DNA of 63,944 nt from Methanoculleus sp. UBA430 (GCF_002506585.1 NZ_DAXW01000001.1:1-63944); one strand, 5' to 3'. Shown: positions 23,947-32,773, counted from the stretch's first letter. Notes: generated from the sequence alone by a model not told the origin. Numbers and translations are program-made.

Positions 23947-24939
23947 TCAGAGAGGGACAGCTCGCCCGTCGTCGCCATATGCCTCCACAAGCAGCCGGGT
24001 GCTCGTCTTCGGTTTACCGCCGCCGGGCACAACGCGCGCTCCGCCGAGGGCGGCACATATCGCACCGACGGCCCCGGCGTGTGACCGCCCGTAGCCTCCC
24101 TCGAGCACAAGGGCGAGAGCCACGGGACTCGCGTCCGCCAGCATCCCGGTCAGAGCCCCGAAGTCGTCGGGGCGGAGTTGCATCGAACCGAGCGGGTCGT
24201 CGAAGAGCGCATCCTGACCTGCCGATATCACGACGAGGTCCGGCTCGAACTGCCGGAGTGCCGGGATGAAGATCTCCCGAAAGACCAGGGTGTAGTCGGC
24301 GCCGGTCGAACCCGGCTCAAGAGGCGCATTGACGGTATACCCGGCGCCCGCGCCGGCGCCCCGCTCATCCGGCCAGCCTGTTCCGGGGAAGAGCCCTGCC
24401 TGGTGGACCGAGCAGTAGAGCACCCGGTCCGAGGTGTAGAACGCTGCCTGTGTCCCGTTGCCGTGATGCAGGTCCCAGTCAAGGATCGCTGCCCGGTCGA
24501 CCGACTCGAGCGCGCGGGCTGTCGCTACGGCAGCGTTGTTGAAGAGGCAGAATCCCATAGCCCGGTTCGGCCCGGCATGGTGCCCCGGCGGACGGACCAG
24601 GGCAAACGAGTGTTCGCCCTCGAGCGCCCGCTCCACCGCCTGCCACGCGGCACCCGCCGCATACAGGGCCGCATCGAACGACCCACAGGTGACGTAGGTG
24701 TCGGAGTCGAGGTAGCAGGCCCGTCCGGGAGGACACGCCCTGCAGAACGACCGGAGGGTCGCGATGTGCCGGTGCGTGTGTACCCGGGTGAGGTCCCGGA
24801 GCGTCGTCTGCTCCGGGGTGATACGGTAGGCATCAGCCGGCACCCCGGTGAGAGCGGCATCGAGGCGTGCCTGCGACTCGGGGTGACCGGGGTCGTCATG
24901 GGCCCGGAAGAGATCCCCCGTAACGACCGAGTATGGCAT
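23947..24939 (-). CDS. Histone deacetylase family protein
   Basis: This is a zinc-dependent amidohydrolase of the HDAC/acetoin-utilisation family, 330 residues from the ATG at 24939 (MPYSVVTGDLFRAHDDPGHPE). Catalytic features are present: RPPGHHAG, the metal and charge-relay block ILDWDLHHGNGTQ, a metal-binding aspartate in SAGQDALFDDP, and the transition-state tyrosine in LEGGYG. Substrates in archaea may be acetylated lysines or small acetylated amines or polyamines; sequence does not decide. No clear ribosome-binding site precedes the ATG; a GTG 24 bases earlier is possible. It is divergent from the GyrI-like gene. The C-terminus abuts a surface-protein remnant in the same frame after one stop. 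Confidence 0.88.
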   Translation of the reverse strand: MPYSVVTGDLFRAHDDPGHPESQARLDAALTGVPADAYRITPEQTTLRDLTRVHTHRHIATLRSFCRACPPGRACYLDSDTYVTCGSFDAALYAAGAAWQAVERALEGEHSFALVRPPGHHAGPNRAMGFCLFNNAAVATARALESVDRAAILDWDLHHGNGTQAAFYTSDRVLYCSVHQAGLFPGTGWPDERGAGAGAGYTVNAPLEPGSTGADYTLVFREIFIPALRQFEPDLVVISAGQDALFDDPLGSMQLRPDDFGALTGMLADASPVALALVLEGGYGRSHAGAVGAICAALGGARVVPGGGKPKTSTRLLVEAYGDDGRAVPL

Positions 24940-25234
24940 GGTTATCGGAGGGGTTGACGGCACCGAATATGAATCTTACCTGCCGGACGGGGACCGGGGT
25001 ATGCATGGCAGCAGGGGACCCGACCGGTTCCCGCTGACCATAACCGGGTGCCTGATGAGGTCGAGTCGTGAGACGAGCGCCGCTCGTGCACCGGAGGTGC
25101 AACTCAACGAGGAGCAGGCAGCCCGGCAGAAAGTATTTGAGGTGGGAGGAAAAATCATCAAACGAGGAGATCTCAGACCGCTTATCGGGGGACAGAAGCG
25201 GGTGTCAACGATATTGCACAACTGGAGGAGTACG

Positions 25235-25696
25235 ATGCCGAAAGTATCGAACATTGATATCTTCCGTAAAAGGGAGCAACCTACCGTATCGATTCGCACC
25301 AGAACAAACGTCGAACATCTACCCATGCTGATCGGCGAGAGTTACTGCAGGATAGCTGATTACCTGAAGGAACTGGGCGAACTTGTCTCAGATGTCCCGT
25401 ATGTGGCCTACTACAACATGGATATGCAACGTCTTGATGTCGAGATTGGGTTTCCCGTATCGAAGATATTGCCGGGGAAAGGGGACATCCACCCGGGCTC
25501 TATCCCGGAAGGCAACGTTGTCTCCTGCATGTATCGTGGCCCATATAGAGAGATGGTCTCGACGTACACTGAGATGGCGAACTGGATAGAGAAGAACGGG
25601 CTTAAGCCTACCGGTACCGTCTACGAATGTTACTACAACGGACCCGAGTATCCGGAGAACGAACTATTGACGATGATCGTCATGCCGGTGGTATAA
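25235..25696 (+). CDS. GyrI-like/AraC effector-binding domain protein
   Basis: The product is a 153-residue stand-alone effector-binding domain of the GyrI/SOUL-like superfamily, used to bind small hydrophobic or cationic ligands. It starts MPKVSNIDIFRKREQP with a strong GGAGGAG ribosome-binding site at 25224-25230. Typical features are VAYYNMDMQRLDVEIGFPV, VSCMYRGPYREM and the C-terminal YECYYNGPEYPENELLTMIV. No DNA-binding domain is attached. A longer in-frame reading from 24938 is rejected because the extra 99 codons have no family resemblance and skip this good ribosome-binding site. It is a single gene with no evident operon partner. Confidence 0.85.
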   Translation: MPKVSNIDIFRKREQPTVSIRTRTNVEHLPMLIGESYCRIADYLKELGELVSDVPYVAYYNMDMQRLDVEIGFPVSKILPGKGDIHPGSIPEGNVVSCMYRGPYREMVSTYTEMANWIEKNGLKPTGTVYECYYNGPEYPENELLTMIVMPVV

Positions 25697-25884
25697 GTCG
25701 CAAGCATACCCTGCCATCCCGGTCCCCCGATGAGGTCACCATCTTCTTCGGTCACCCCGGGCCGTTGATACGCTCGACGCCTTCGGCATCGCCAGGGTCT
25801 TTCCGACCCTGCAATCCGTTCGAGAGACAGGGTGTGCCGGTGGTCGCTACCCCTCCTTCCTGCGGCCGGACCTCCGGGTGCGCA

Positions 25885-25892
25885 TTTATAAG
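25885..25892 (+). promoter_or_regulatory. TATA box for atpC-atpD
   Basis: TTTATAAG is centred 25 bases before the ATG at 25914. At the usual archaeal TATA-to-start distance, the mRNA would begin at or next to the start codon, so a leaderless transcript is likely. Confidence 0.5.
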
Positions 25893-25913
25893 GCGGGCTG
25901 GTAATGGGGGTGC

Positions 25914-27041
25914 ATGCCCCTGCCAGGTATGACCTCTCCGTCGTTCATCTATGCCTGCACCCGGTTCCGGGTCCGGAGGACCGCGCTCCTCCCCCGTGAA
26001 GAGTACTTGCGGCTTATGCGGATGAGCATACCGGAGATCATCGCCCACCTCGGTCGGTGCCTGGAGTACGCACGGGAGATTGCGAATCTCACACCCGACT
26101 TCTCTGGCGCCCAGCTCATCGAAGAGGCGGTGAACCACAGTCTGGCGCGGTCGTTCCGGAGCAGTATGGCGATCGCTCCCGGAGACCTGCAGATCCTGAC
26201 CCGTGAATACCTCACCCGATGGGATATAGCAAACGTCATGGCTATCCTGCGGGGCACGGTTCACAACATACCCGGGCAACAGGTCCGCGACCTCCTTATC
26301 CCGGCAGGCGAGATCGACAGCGCACTCCTCGACCATCTTCTCTCTTTGACGACCTGCGGCGAGACTATCGAAGCTCTTCAGGACTGGCGACTCTACCCGG
26401 TCCTTGCAGAATCCTACCGGGTCTGCGGGGAGAAGGGCGTCTTTGCCCAGATCGAGAACGAACTCTACAGGCACTACTACGCCGGGCTGCTCGATCCCGG
26501 CAGAACCAGGTGCAGCGGGTGTCAGGAGTTGAACGCCTATCTCCGGTTTGAGATTGATATCACCAACATGAGGAACCTTCTCCGGCTCCACTGCGCAGAA
26601 GAAGCGTGCAACCTTGCGGTCATTGACCAGACCATGATCCCGGGCGGCCGTATTCCCATCAGACACTTCCGGCGGCTCTACGGCATCGAGACGGAGGAGG
26701 AGTTTGTCAGCGCCTTCCTGGAGACCGACATCGTTCCGGTCCTGGCCCAGGCGGTGCGCGATCTCCGGCGGGATCCGGGATTCTCAAGCATTGACGCCGC
26801 GGAACTGGTCTGGCAACGATGGCACCAGCGTCAGCGGCCCATTCATGAGGTCGAGATAGCAGTCACCCGCATCAGGCTTCACCGGCTGGAGTCCCTCTCC
26901 AGGCGTCATCCGTTCTCGATCCTGCCGGTGCTTGCGTACCTGGAGCGGAAGAAGTACGAGGTGGCGAACCTGCGGGCAATCGCGCGAGGAAAGGCGTTCG
27001 GTCTGCCGACCGAGCGGGTATGGCAGTACATCGTCCTGTGA
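25914..27041 (+). CDS. atpC: A-type (V/A-type) ATP synthase subunit C
   Basis: Subunit C links the central rotor of the archaeal A1Ao ATP synthase to the membrane c-ring. It has 375 residues, mostly helical, with recurring conserved stretches: YACTRFRVRRTALLPREEYL near the start, ELYRHYYAGLL, and EIDITNMRNLLR, a hallmark of the family. The ATG at 25914 sits 25 bases after a TATA box; a second ATG at 25929 is an alternative. It is followed after nine bases by subunit D. No other ATPase subunits (A, B, E, F, H, I, K) lie in the window, so these two genes are separated from the main operon or belong to a split or second synthase. Confidence 0.88.
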   Translation: MPLPGMTSPSFIYACTRFRVRRTALLPREEYLRLMRMSIPEIIAHLGRCLEYAREIANLTPDFSGAQLIEEAVNHSLARSFRSSMAIAPGDLQILTREYLTRWDIANVMAILRGTVHNIPGQQVRDLLIPAGEIDSALLDHLLSLTTCGETIEALQDWRLYPVLAESYRVCGEKGVFAQIENELYRHYYAGLLDPGRTRCSGCQELNAYLRFEIDITNMRNLLRLHCAEEACNLAVIDQTMIPGGRIPIRHFRRLYGIETEEEFVSAFLETDIVPVLAQAVRDLRRDPGFSSIDAAELVWQRWHQRQRPIHEVEIAVTRIRLHRLESLSRRHPFSILPVLAYLERKKYEVANLRAIARGKAFGLPTERVWQYIVL

Positions 27042-27050
27042 GGAAGCACC

Positions 27051-27695
27051 ATGCCGGTTGATGAGATCAAACCCACCCGGGCCGGCCTCCTGATCGTCAG
27101 GCGGCGGATGGCTCTTGCTGAGCGGATACATCGACTCCTCGCGATGAAACTCGACGGTATGATGCTGGAACTGGTCAAACTCACCGACCGGGCCGCGTTG
27201 CAGCGCCGAGAACTCGAAGAACAATATACCCGGGCCCGGGAGATGGTGGCGGTCGCCGCCATGATGGAAGGGGCGACGGGAGTGCTCCTTGCAGCGCTCT
27301 CGGTGGAGACCACCCCGATCTACACGGCCCGGCAGAAGAACGTCTTCGGGGTCCGTCTTCCGGAACTCGAACCGGTGATGGTGAAGAAGACGCTCGAGCA
27401 GCGGGGTTACGGCATCCTCGGGACCACGTCGGTCATCGATGACGCCGCCGATGCCTACGAGGACCTCCTTGAAACGATCATAGCAAGTGCCGAACTCGAA
27501 GGAGGCGTCAGGCGACTGCTCGACGATATCGAACGGACCCGGCGGCGTGTGAACGCACTGGAGTTCAAGGTCATCCCGGAACTCACCCAGTTGCGCCGGT
27601 TCATCGAGGATCAGCGCGACGAGATAGAGCGGCAGGATCTGGTGCGGCTCCGGCGCATTAAAAGAATAAAAGCAAAGAGAGCAGAGAAACCCTAG
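27051..27695 (+). CDS. atpD: A-type (V/A-type) ATP synthase subunit D
   Basis: Subunit D is the central rotor shaft of the A1 head. Its 214 residues form two long helices with a short middle region, as expected: IKPTRAGLLIVRRRMALAER in the N-terminal helix, and RRVNALEFKVIPELTQLRRF in the C-terminal helix, a family signature. The gene is nine bases downstream of atpC on the same strand; its stop overlaps the convergent cmk gene by four bases. The tail is very basic (LRRIKRIKAKRAEKP). Having C and D together but without the catalytic subunits is unusual for Euryarchaeota. Confidence 0.9.
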   Translation: MPVDEIKPTRAGLLIVRRRMALAERIHRLLAMKLDGMMLELVKLTDRAALQRRELEEQYTRAREMVAVAAMMEGATGVLLAALSVETTPIYTARQKNVFGVRLPELEPVMVKKTLEQRGYGILGTTSVIDDAADAYEDLLETIIASAELEGGVRRLLDDIERTRRRVNALEFKVIPELTQLRRFIEDQRDEIERQDLVRLRRIKRIKAKRAEKP

Positions 27696-28240
27696 AGGGT
27701 CTCGGGCTGCTTCTGCCGCGCGAGGCACCCGATTGCGGTATCCACAATCGTCCCGAGGGCGCCCACGCCGAAGGTCTCGGACGAGAGGACGATATCATAC
27801 GAAGAGAGATCGTCGATCTCGATACCGTAGTAGTTCCGGTAGCGGGTGGCCTCGGAACGCTGCCGGTTCTCGGTGTAGACCCGGGCCCCCGCTTCGTCCA
27901 TCCCGTCACGGCCAGCGATTCGCTTCGCCCGGCAGGAGAGCGATGCGGAGAGCCAGATCCGGAGATCGGCGTTCTCGATCATCCGGCCCGAGAGCCTGCC
28001 CTCGATGATGATGTTGTCGGCACCTTCGCCGATCTCTTTCTGCCGGGCGTCGATCATCCGGTCGACGGAGGGATCGTTCTCTGCGAACCTGCCGAATTCA
28101 GCAAGGTCCATGCCGTGCTCCCGGGCGAGCTGGCGGAAGACCTCTCCCGCAGAGATGAGGTCAAGCCCGTACTTCCCGGCCAGGGAGCGGGCGAGCGACG
28201 TGGTGCCGCTCCCTGGCGGGCCGCTGATGGTGATCCGCAT
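27692..28240 (-). CDS. cmk: Cytidylate kinase
   Basis: Archaeal-type CMP kinase phosphorylates CMP/dCMP with ATP. It has 182 residues with a P-loop GPPGSGTTSLA at the N-terminus, a nucleotide-binding EGRLSGRMIENADLRIWLSA segment and a lid region with RDGMDEAGAR. It is the last gene of the ribosomal superoperon, overlapping the DUF106 gene by one base. Its stop overlaps atpD, which comes from the opposite direction. The order adk, DUF106, cmk after secY is common in methanogens and supports the assignment. Confidence 0.93.
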   Translation of the reverse strand: MRITISGPPGSGTTSLARSLAGKYGLDLISAGEVFRQLAREHGMDLAEFGRFAENDPSVDRMIDARQKEIGEGADNIIIEGRLSGRMIENADLRIWLSASLSCRAKRIAGRDGMDEAGARVYTENRQRSEATRYRNYYGIEIDDLSSYDIVLSSETFGVGALGTIVDTAIGCLARQKQPETL

Positions 28241-28860
28241 CAGAGCCCTCCGATGTTGAGGGATTTCCGGATCACCTGGCTGATGGTCAGCGAGCAGATC
28301 ATGTACCAGAGGATCCAGGCCGGCACGATCCAGAACGCGAAGCTTGAGAGGCCAACGGCTCCAATGAAGGGCAGCACAATGCCGCTCGCGATGGTGGTCG
28401 GCGTGCCGATCGGCGGGAGCCGTAAGAGGAGCCAGAAGAAGATCGGGACAGACAGCACGAGGATGATCGCCATCGGAGTGAACTGCTGCCGGGAGATGTC
28501 AAGCTGGTCCTGCATCATCCGCTCCTGTTTCCCCTGGAGTTTCTTGACCCTCTTTTCGTCTCCGGAGAGCTGGGCCTCCCGGAACTCCTTCTGGAACACC
28601 CGCATCTTCGCCTGCGTCTCCTGCATCTTCTCGTAGTCGATGGTGTACTTCTGGACGAGCGACGAGTAGAGGCCCGTGATGCTCGAGAGGATCAGGATCA
28701 TGACGAAAAACGGGACGCCGAGGGTATCGATCAAGGGGCCCAATACTACGTCCATCCCCTGACCGACCGTCACCCGTATCCATTCGACGCTGTACGAGAG
28801 CATCACGAGCATGGTAAAGATGAGGGCGATCGTCGGGCCGTGCTTCTTCAGGTCCGCCAT
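28240..28860 (-). CDS. DUF106 (EMC3/TMCO1 family) membrane protein insertase
   Basis: This is the archaeal member of the YidC/Oxa1/EMC3 insertase superfamily, which helps insert membrane proteins near the Sec translocon. Its 206 residues have three to four membrane helices (for example FFVMILILSSITGLYSSLV) separated by a cytoplasmic coiled coil (KMQETQAKMRVFQKEFREAQ to about residue 120). The conserved polar MMQDQLDISRQQFTPMAII stretch follows. Its position close to secY in the ribosomal cluster fits the function. It starts six bases after adkA and its stop overlaps the cmk start by one base. Confidence 0.88.
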   Translation of the reverse strand: MADLKKHGPTIALIFTMLVMLSYSVEWIRVTVGQGMDVVLGPLIDTLGVPFFVMILILSSITGLYSSLVQKYTIDYEKMQETQAKMRVFQKEFREAQLSGDEKRVKKLQGKQERMMQDQLDISRQQFTPMAIILVLSVPIFFWLLLRLPPIGTPTTIASGIVLPFIGAVGLSSFAFWIVPAWILWYMICSLTISQVIRKSLNIGGL

Positions 28861-28866
28861 ATCAGG

Positions 28867-29442
28867 TTACCTCAGCACACTCACCAGGTCGTCGATGCCT
28901 TTCTCGAGCAGGAAGTTTTCGTTCTTGACGATCTTGATGGTGCAGCCGGTGTACATTGCATACGCCGCGCTAACAGCGCGGTTGAACTCCTGGTGCTCGG
29001 TGATCTCCCGGGCTCCTTCCATGTCGCGGACCCTTGAGGCGTCACCGAGCCGGCGCATCAGGATCTGGTCCGGGTCGGTCTCCACCAGCACGACCATATC
29101 AGGCATCAACTCGCGGAGCACCCATGCAGGCAGCCCCGCGAGGAAACCCGCCGGGGTCTTGACGCTGCTGTGAGTATCGATGATGATGTTCGCATCGGCG
29201 CTCATGGCAGCGATCCCCGAGGCAGCCGCCTGCTGGAGGCGTTTCTGGTCATCTTTCCCGAGCTTGCGCATCTCATCGCGATTCGAGACCAGGTCTTCAT
29301 TCCTGGCCACATCAAACATGAACGTGCCGAAGTTGACGGCCGTGTAAGCAACGCCCTCGGCCGCCAGTCTCTCCATCGCACCGTTGATGACGGTAGTCTT
29401 CCCGACACCGGGAACTCCTGTTACGACGACTTTCTTCCCCAA
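28867..29442 (-). CDS. adkA: Archaeal adenylate kinase
   Basis: AdkA interconverts ATP, ADP and AMP; it belongs to the archaeal adenylate-kinase family distinct from bacterial Adk. From a TTG start at 29442 it has 191 residues, matching the family's roughly 192. The N-terminus is then GKKVVVTGVPGVGKTT with the P-loop, and a GGAG ribosome-binding site lies eight bases before the TTG. The longer reading with a hydrophobic N-terminus is rejected. NIIIDTHSSVKTP and VVLVETDPDQILMRR are typical. It follows secY after an unusually long 366-base spacer full of hairpins and may have its own promoter. Confidence 0.92.
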   Translation of the reverse strand: MGKKVVVTGVPGVGKTTVINGAMERLAAEGVAYTAVNFGTFMFDVARNEDLVSNRDEMRKLGKDDQKRLQQAAASGIAAMSADANIIIDTHSSVKTPAGFLAGLPAWVLRELMPDMVVLVETDPDQILMRRLGDASRVRDMEGAREITEHQEFNRAVSAAYAMYTGCTIKIVKNENFLLEKGIDDLVSVLR

Positions 29443-29808
29443 CTCTATCACTCCATGTAGATTGTAGTTCAGTATAAAATAAATCCACGCTTGAAGAGTA
29501 ATCTCTTTCGGAATCACTCGGGGCCCGGGCGGGCAACCAGGCGAGAAAATGAGTTGCTGGGCAGATATGGGAGTTGTGAGCCCCCGCGTGGTCTGGTCAG
29601 GGGGAGAGCAGGTCTTCTGGACTGATTTTCCAGACTGACTCCAGATCCTATCCGGGATATGGATCTCTCTCCGGACTCACTCCCAGTCGAAAAAAGTGCT
29701 GAGGCACCTCTGAGCAGGAGGAGGACATTCCCGTCGAAGCGAGCGCTTCGCGCCGCTTCTCCCAGAATGACTCCTCCGGCCCGACCCTCCCGGGTCGGGC
29801 CTTCGGAC
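29443..29808. other. Hairpin-rich spacer between secY and adkA
   Basis: There is no gene here. A perfect 10-base hairpin (GGCCCGACCC-tccc-GGGTCGGGCC, 29778-29801) begins eight bases after the secY stop. Others are GAAGC-gagc-GCTTC (about 29737-29750) and TCTGGA-ctgattt-TCCAGA (about 29615-29633). An AT-rich stretch near 29470-29485 could be the promoter for adkA. The first hairpin probably marks the 3' end of the ribosomal-secY mRNA or an RNA-processing site. Confidence 0.55.
29778..29801 (-). terminator. Strong stem-loop after secY
   Basis: This is a perfect 10-bp GC-rich stem with a 4-base loop starting eight bases after the secY stop codon. It lacks a long T-run on its downstream side, so it may be a 3'-end stabiliser or processing site rather than a classical terminator. 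Confidence 0.5.
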
Positions 29809-31242
29809 TTACTCCTTCCCAAAGAACGACCGCATGAACGGGTACATCTCCATGATCTGCTGGCTTGCGATCTCCTCGTAGAGCCGGTAGGTGATACTCA
29901 CCGCAAGCAGCAGTCCCGTCCCGCCGACCGCACCGACGATACCGAAGAGGTTCGCGACGACCGAGAGGAGCCCGATGAACACACCGCCGATGACGGTGAT
30001 CCGGGGGATGTAGCGGTCGAGGTACTTCTCAAGCACCTGGGCATTCCGGCGGTACCCGGGGATCTGCATCCCACTCCTCTGGATCTGCCGTGCCACGTCC
30101 TTTGAGTCGAGACCTGCGGTCTTGACCCAGAAGAGCGCGAAGATCGCACCCCCGACCACCATAACGACAGTATCGATTCCCATGCGCAGGAGGATCTCCC
30201 AGGGGGCATGCCCGAGATCGGCAAGCCACCACATCCAATCCTGCGGCTGGTTGATGGGAGCAATATACCACATGAAACCGTTCATCGGTGTCTGCCCCTC
30301 AAACTCACCGAAGATGGTTATCCCGGCATTCGAGAGGAACATCCCGATCATCTGGATGTTCGCCTGCAGCACCCGGACCAGGATCATCGGCAAAACGCTC
30401 GCATAGATGAGTTTCACCGGGAAACGCGCGCGGGCGCCGCGGACAGCGGTATGCGCAAGCGGGATCTCGATACGGGTCGATTCCACGTAGACGATGATCA
30501 TGAAGATGGCGATCGTCGTGACGAGGGCGAGCAGGTCCGTACCGAAGTACTGGAGGAAGTCGGCTCCCGACGTCGCCACGGCGAAGAGCCGCGGGAAGAA
30601 TCCTATCGGGAAGGGGTCAGTGCCCGTCTGCCAGTTCAGGAAGCCGTTCACGAGACCCTGGGACACTCCTGCAACGATGAAGAGCCCCACCCCTGATCCG
30701 ACACCCCACTTGGTGACGACCTCATCCATCAGCATCACCAGAAGGCCGCCGAGGCAGAGCTGGAGGAAGATCAGGAACGAGACCGCAAGCATATTCCCGC
30801 CGAAGAACTGCATTGCCACCGACGGATCGGGCAACATCAGCCCGCTCGCGACCATGGGGAGCGCTTCGACGATGATCATCACGAAGATGAGCATCTTCTG
30901 CAGGCCCATGTACATGACCTGACCGCGTGCTTCACTGGTGTCGATCTGCAGGAGTCCGGCGCCCTTGAGCAGCTGCAGCACGATCGATGCGGTGACGATC
31001 GGCCCGATACCGAGATGCAGGAGCGAACCGCTCGCACCAGCGAGCAAGGCACGGTACATTCCAAAAATATCCTGCGACTGCGCAGAGAGTCCGAAGATAT
31101 CAATATTCGTCAATGAGAAGTAGAGGAGCAGAATCGCAAGTGTCCACATCAATTTGTTCTTGAAGTGGACGTGCCCCTCCGGGCTTCGGACTGCAGGCAT
31201 CGCTGCAAGGATGGGTTCAAATCTATCCAGCAGATCTCCCAT
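29809..31242 (-). CDS. secY: Protein translocase subunit SecY
   Basis: SecY is the central channel of the Sec61/SecYEG translocon in the cytoplasmic membrane. It has 477 residues with the expected ten membrane helices. The N-terminus is MGDLLDRFEPILAAMPAVRS; the plug region includes IDIFGLSAQSQDIFG, and the cytoplasmic loop ESTRIEIPLAHTAVRGARAR and the YIPRITVIGGVFIGLLSVVA segment are typical. It follows L15 by 20 bases in the spc part of the superoperon and is the last gene before the hairpin-rich spacer. The assignment is certain from order and sequence. Confidence 0.97.
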   Translation of the reverse strand: MGDLLDRFEPILAAMPAVRSPEGHVHFKNKLMWTLAILLLYFSLTNIDIFGLSAQSQDIFGMYRALLAGASGSLLHLGIGPIVTASIVLQLLKGAGLLQIDTSEARGQVMYMGLQKMLIFVMIIVEALPMVASGLMLPDPSVAMQFFGGNMLAVSFLIFLQLCLGGLLVMLMDEVVTKWGVGSGVGLFIVAGVSQGLVNGFLNWQTGTDPFPIGFFPRLFAVATSGADFLQYFGTDLLALVTTIAIFMIIVYVESTRIEIPLAHTAVRGARARFPVKLIYASVLPMILVRVLQANIQMIGMFLSNAGITIFGEFEGQTPMNGFMWYIAPINQPQDWMWWLADLGHAPWEILLRMGIDTVVMVVGGAIFALFWVKTAGLDSKDVARQIQRSGMQIPGYRRNAQVLEKYLDRYIPRITVIGGVFIGLLSVVANLFGIVGAVGGTGLLLAVSITYRLYEEIASQQIMEMYPFMRSFFGKE

Positions 31243-31262
31243 GATTTCACCTAAAAAGAAGA

Positions 31263-31688
31263 TCAGGCGGTCGTTGCCTGACCGCCCATCTCCTCAATCT
31301 TTGCCCGGGCTCGTTCTGAAAACTCCCGGGCGGAGATACTCATCTTGTGGGTGACTCTTCCGCCACCGAGCACTTTCTCAATACCGATCTCAGTGGCGTC
31401 GAGGGTGATGAGATCACCCTCCTGGGTGGCAAACCCCTCACGGAGCAGCGCTTCGGCCATCTGGTCGATATCACCGATATCTAGAGCAGATACCGACACA
31501 GAGGTCTTGTTGACGAACCCGTGCTTGCCATTGGATATCTCACCCTTCAGGTAGAAGTGGGAGAAGCGGTGGTCCCGCTGCCCGGCTCTACCCCGTCCAC
31601 CCCTGTTACCGGCGCCACGCCGGTTCTTGTGCGTGCCGCCGCCACAGGTTCGTGAACCCCGATATTTGGTTCTCTTGTTTACGGGCAT
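31263..31688 (-). CDS. rpl15: 50S ribosomal protein L15 (uL15)
   Basis: uL15 is a large-subunit protein near the central protuberance. Its 141 residues start at the ATG 31688 (MPVNKRTKYRGSRTCGGGTH), with the very basic glycine-rich N-terminal extension (NRRGAGNRGGRGRAGQRDHR) that threads into rRNA. The GTG nine bases upstream is rejected because it lies in the GAGGTGA ribosome-binding site. It follows L30 by five bases and precedes secY by 20, the classical order. Confidence 0.96.
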   Translation of the reverse strand: MPVNKRTKYRGSRTCGGGTHKNRRGAGNRGGRGRAGQRDHRFSHFYLKGEISNGKHGFVNKTSVSVSALDIGDIDQMAEALLREGFATQEGDLITLDATEIGIEKVLGGGRVTHKMSISAREFSERARAKIEEMGGQATTA

Positions 31689-31693
31689 CAGTC

Positions 31694-32155
31694 TCACCTC
31701 ATCTTGTAGAGGAGATCGTTGATCTCGGGACCATAGTAGCCAAGAGCCCCACCCTGCTGAAAGGTTCGCTTGATGGTTTTATAGCCCTTTCGTGGAGGGT
31801 GCAGTCTCAGCACCGGCTTAATCTCAGTCAGATCGCGGAAGCTTGCCTCGCCACTGCAGAGCGCCGTTGCAAATTCGTCGATGCCGGCATATGGGGTATG
31901 CGCACGGACGTATTCGTCGGTCAGCCGCTCGTCTCCGGTCAGCCTGCCCCGGGTGCGCAGGAGGGTGGCCAGAGTCTCTCCGGTCACCTCGCCGTACGCC
32001 ACGAAGTCCTTGACCTTGCGGATCATGCCCAGGTACGCGGGGGTATCGGGCACGAGGACGCAGTGGTTGATATGGTGCAGACGGAGCATCTTCAAGGTGT
32101 CCTTGATCTCGCGGTTGGTATTGACCACGCCGCGCACCTGCACTACCGCGTACAT
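31694..32155 (-). CDS. rpl30: 50S ribosomal protein L30 (uL30)
   Basis: This is archaeal/eukaryotic-type uL30, 153 residues, longer than the bacterial form of about 60. It begins MYAVVQVRGVVNTNREIKDT, and the conserved LRLHHINHCVLVPDTPAYLG segment follows. Its ATG at 32155 overlaps the S5 stop (TGATG arrangement), indicating coupled translation. The C-terminal stretch PPRKGYKTIKRTFQQGGALG is family-typical. It is followed by L15 after five bases. Confidence 0.96.
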   Translation of the reverse strand: MYAVVQVRGVVNTNREIKDTLKMLRLHHINHCVLVPDTPAYLGMIRKVKDFVAYGEVTGETLATLLRTRGRLTGDERLTDEYVRAHTPYAGIDEFATALCSGEASFRDLTEIKPVLRLHPPRKGYKTIKRTFQQGGALGYYGPEINDLLYKMR

Positions 32156-32772
32156 CACTCTTTCCCTCCGATCCGGACGATATTCGTCTGCTTGAGTGCC
32201 TCAAACGTCGCCTTGGCGTAGTTGATGGTCGTCCGGGTCTGCCCCCGGTTGAAGGCCCAGACATCCTTGATGCCTGCAAGCTGCAGGACCTTCTTTGGAA
32301 TATCCCCGGTCACGAGACCGATTCCCTGCGGGGCAGGCTTCAGCGTCACCCGGACACTGCCCGCCTTGCCGGTCACCTCGATGGGGATAGAGTGGGCGGT
32401 GTCACAACCGCACTCCCAGCTCCCGCATCCACGGGAGACCTTGACGAGATTCTGTTTTGCGTTTGCTATCGCTTTCTGGATCGCGTTGCCGACCTGGACA
32501 TCCTTGCCCTGGCCGAACCCGACGTAACCGTTCCTGTTCCCGACCACCACGACGGTGCGGAACTTTACACGGCGACCCGAGTCCGTCATCCGCTGGACCA
32601 TGTTGATGTCCAGCACCTCGTCCTCCAGGTCGGGCAGGAGGATATCGACAATCTGGGGCTCCTTGATCGGCCTGCCGCTTGCGAGCACCTCATCGATACT
32701 GGTGATCTCGCCTGCAGCGACCATGCGCCCGAGACCGGTGAGCGGAATCCATTCTTCCTGTACGTATGCCAT
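32155..32772 (-). CDS. rps5: 30S ribosomal protein S5 (uS5)
   Basis: uS5 lines the mRNA entry side of the small subunit and affects decoding accuracy. The 205 residues contain the RNA-binding block RRVKFRTVVVVGNRNGYVGF and the loop KVSRGCGSWECGCDTAHSIP, an archaeal-type insertion with several cysteines. The start MAYVQEEWIPLTGLGRMV is archaeal in style. It lies one base after L18 and overlaps L30 by one base. Confidence 0.96.
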   Translation of the reverse strand: MAYVQEEWIPLTGLGRMVAAGEITSIDEVLASGRPIKEPQIVDILLPDLEDEVLDINMVQRMTDSGRRVKFRTVVVVGNRNGYVGFGQGKDVQVGNAIQKAIANAKQNLVKVSRGCGSWECGCDTAHSIPIEVTGKAGSVRVTLKPAPQGIGLVTGDIPKKVLQLAGIKDVWAFNRGQTRTTINYAKATFEALKQTNIVRIGGKE

Positions 32773-32773
32773 G

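Noticed and set aside
24938..25234. Extended N-terminus for the GyrI-like protein.
   Set aside because: The extra 99 codons have no family match and skip a strong GGAGGAG ribosome-binding site directly before 25235.
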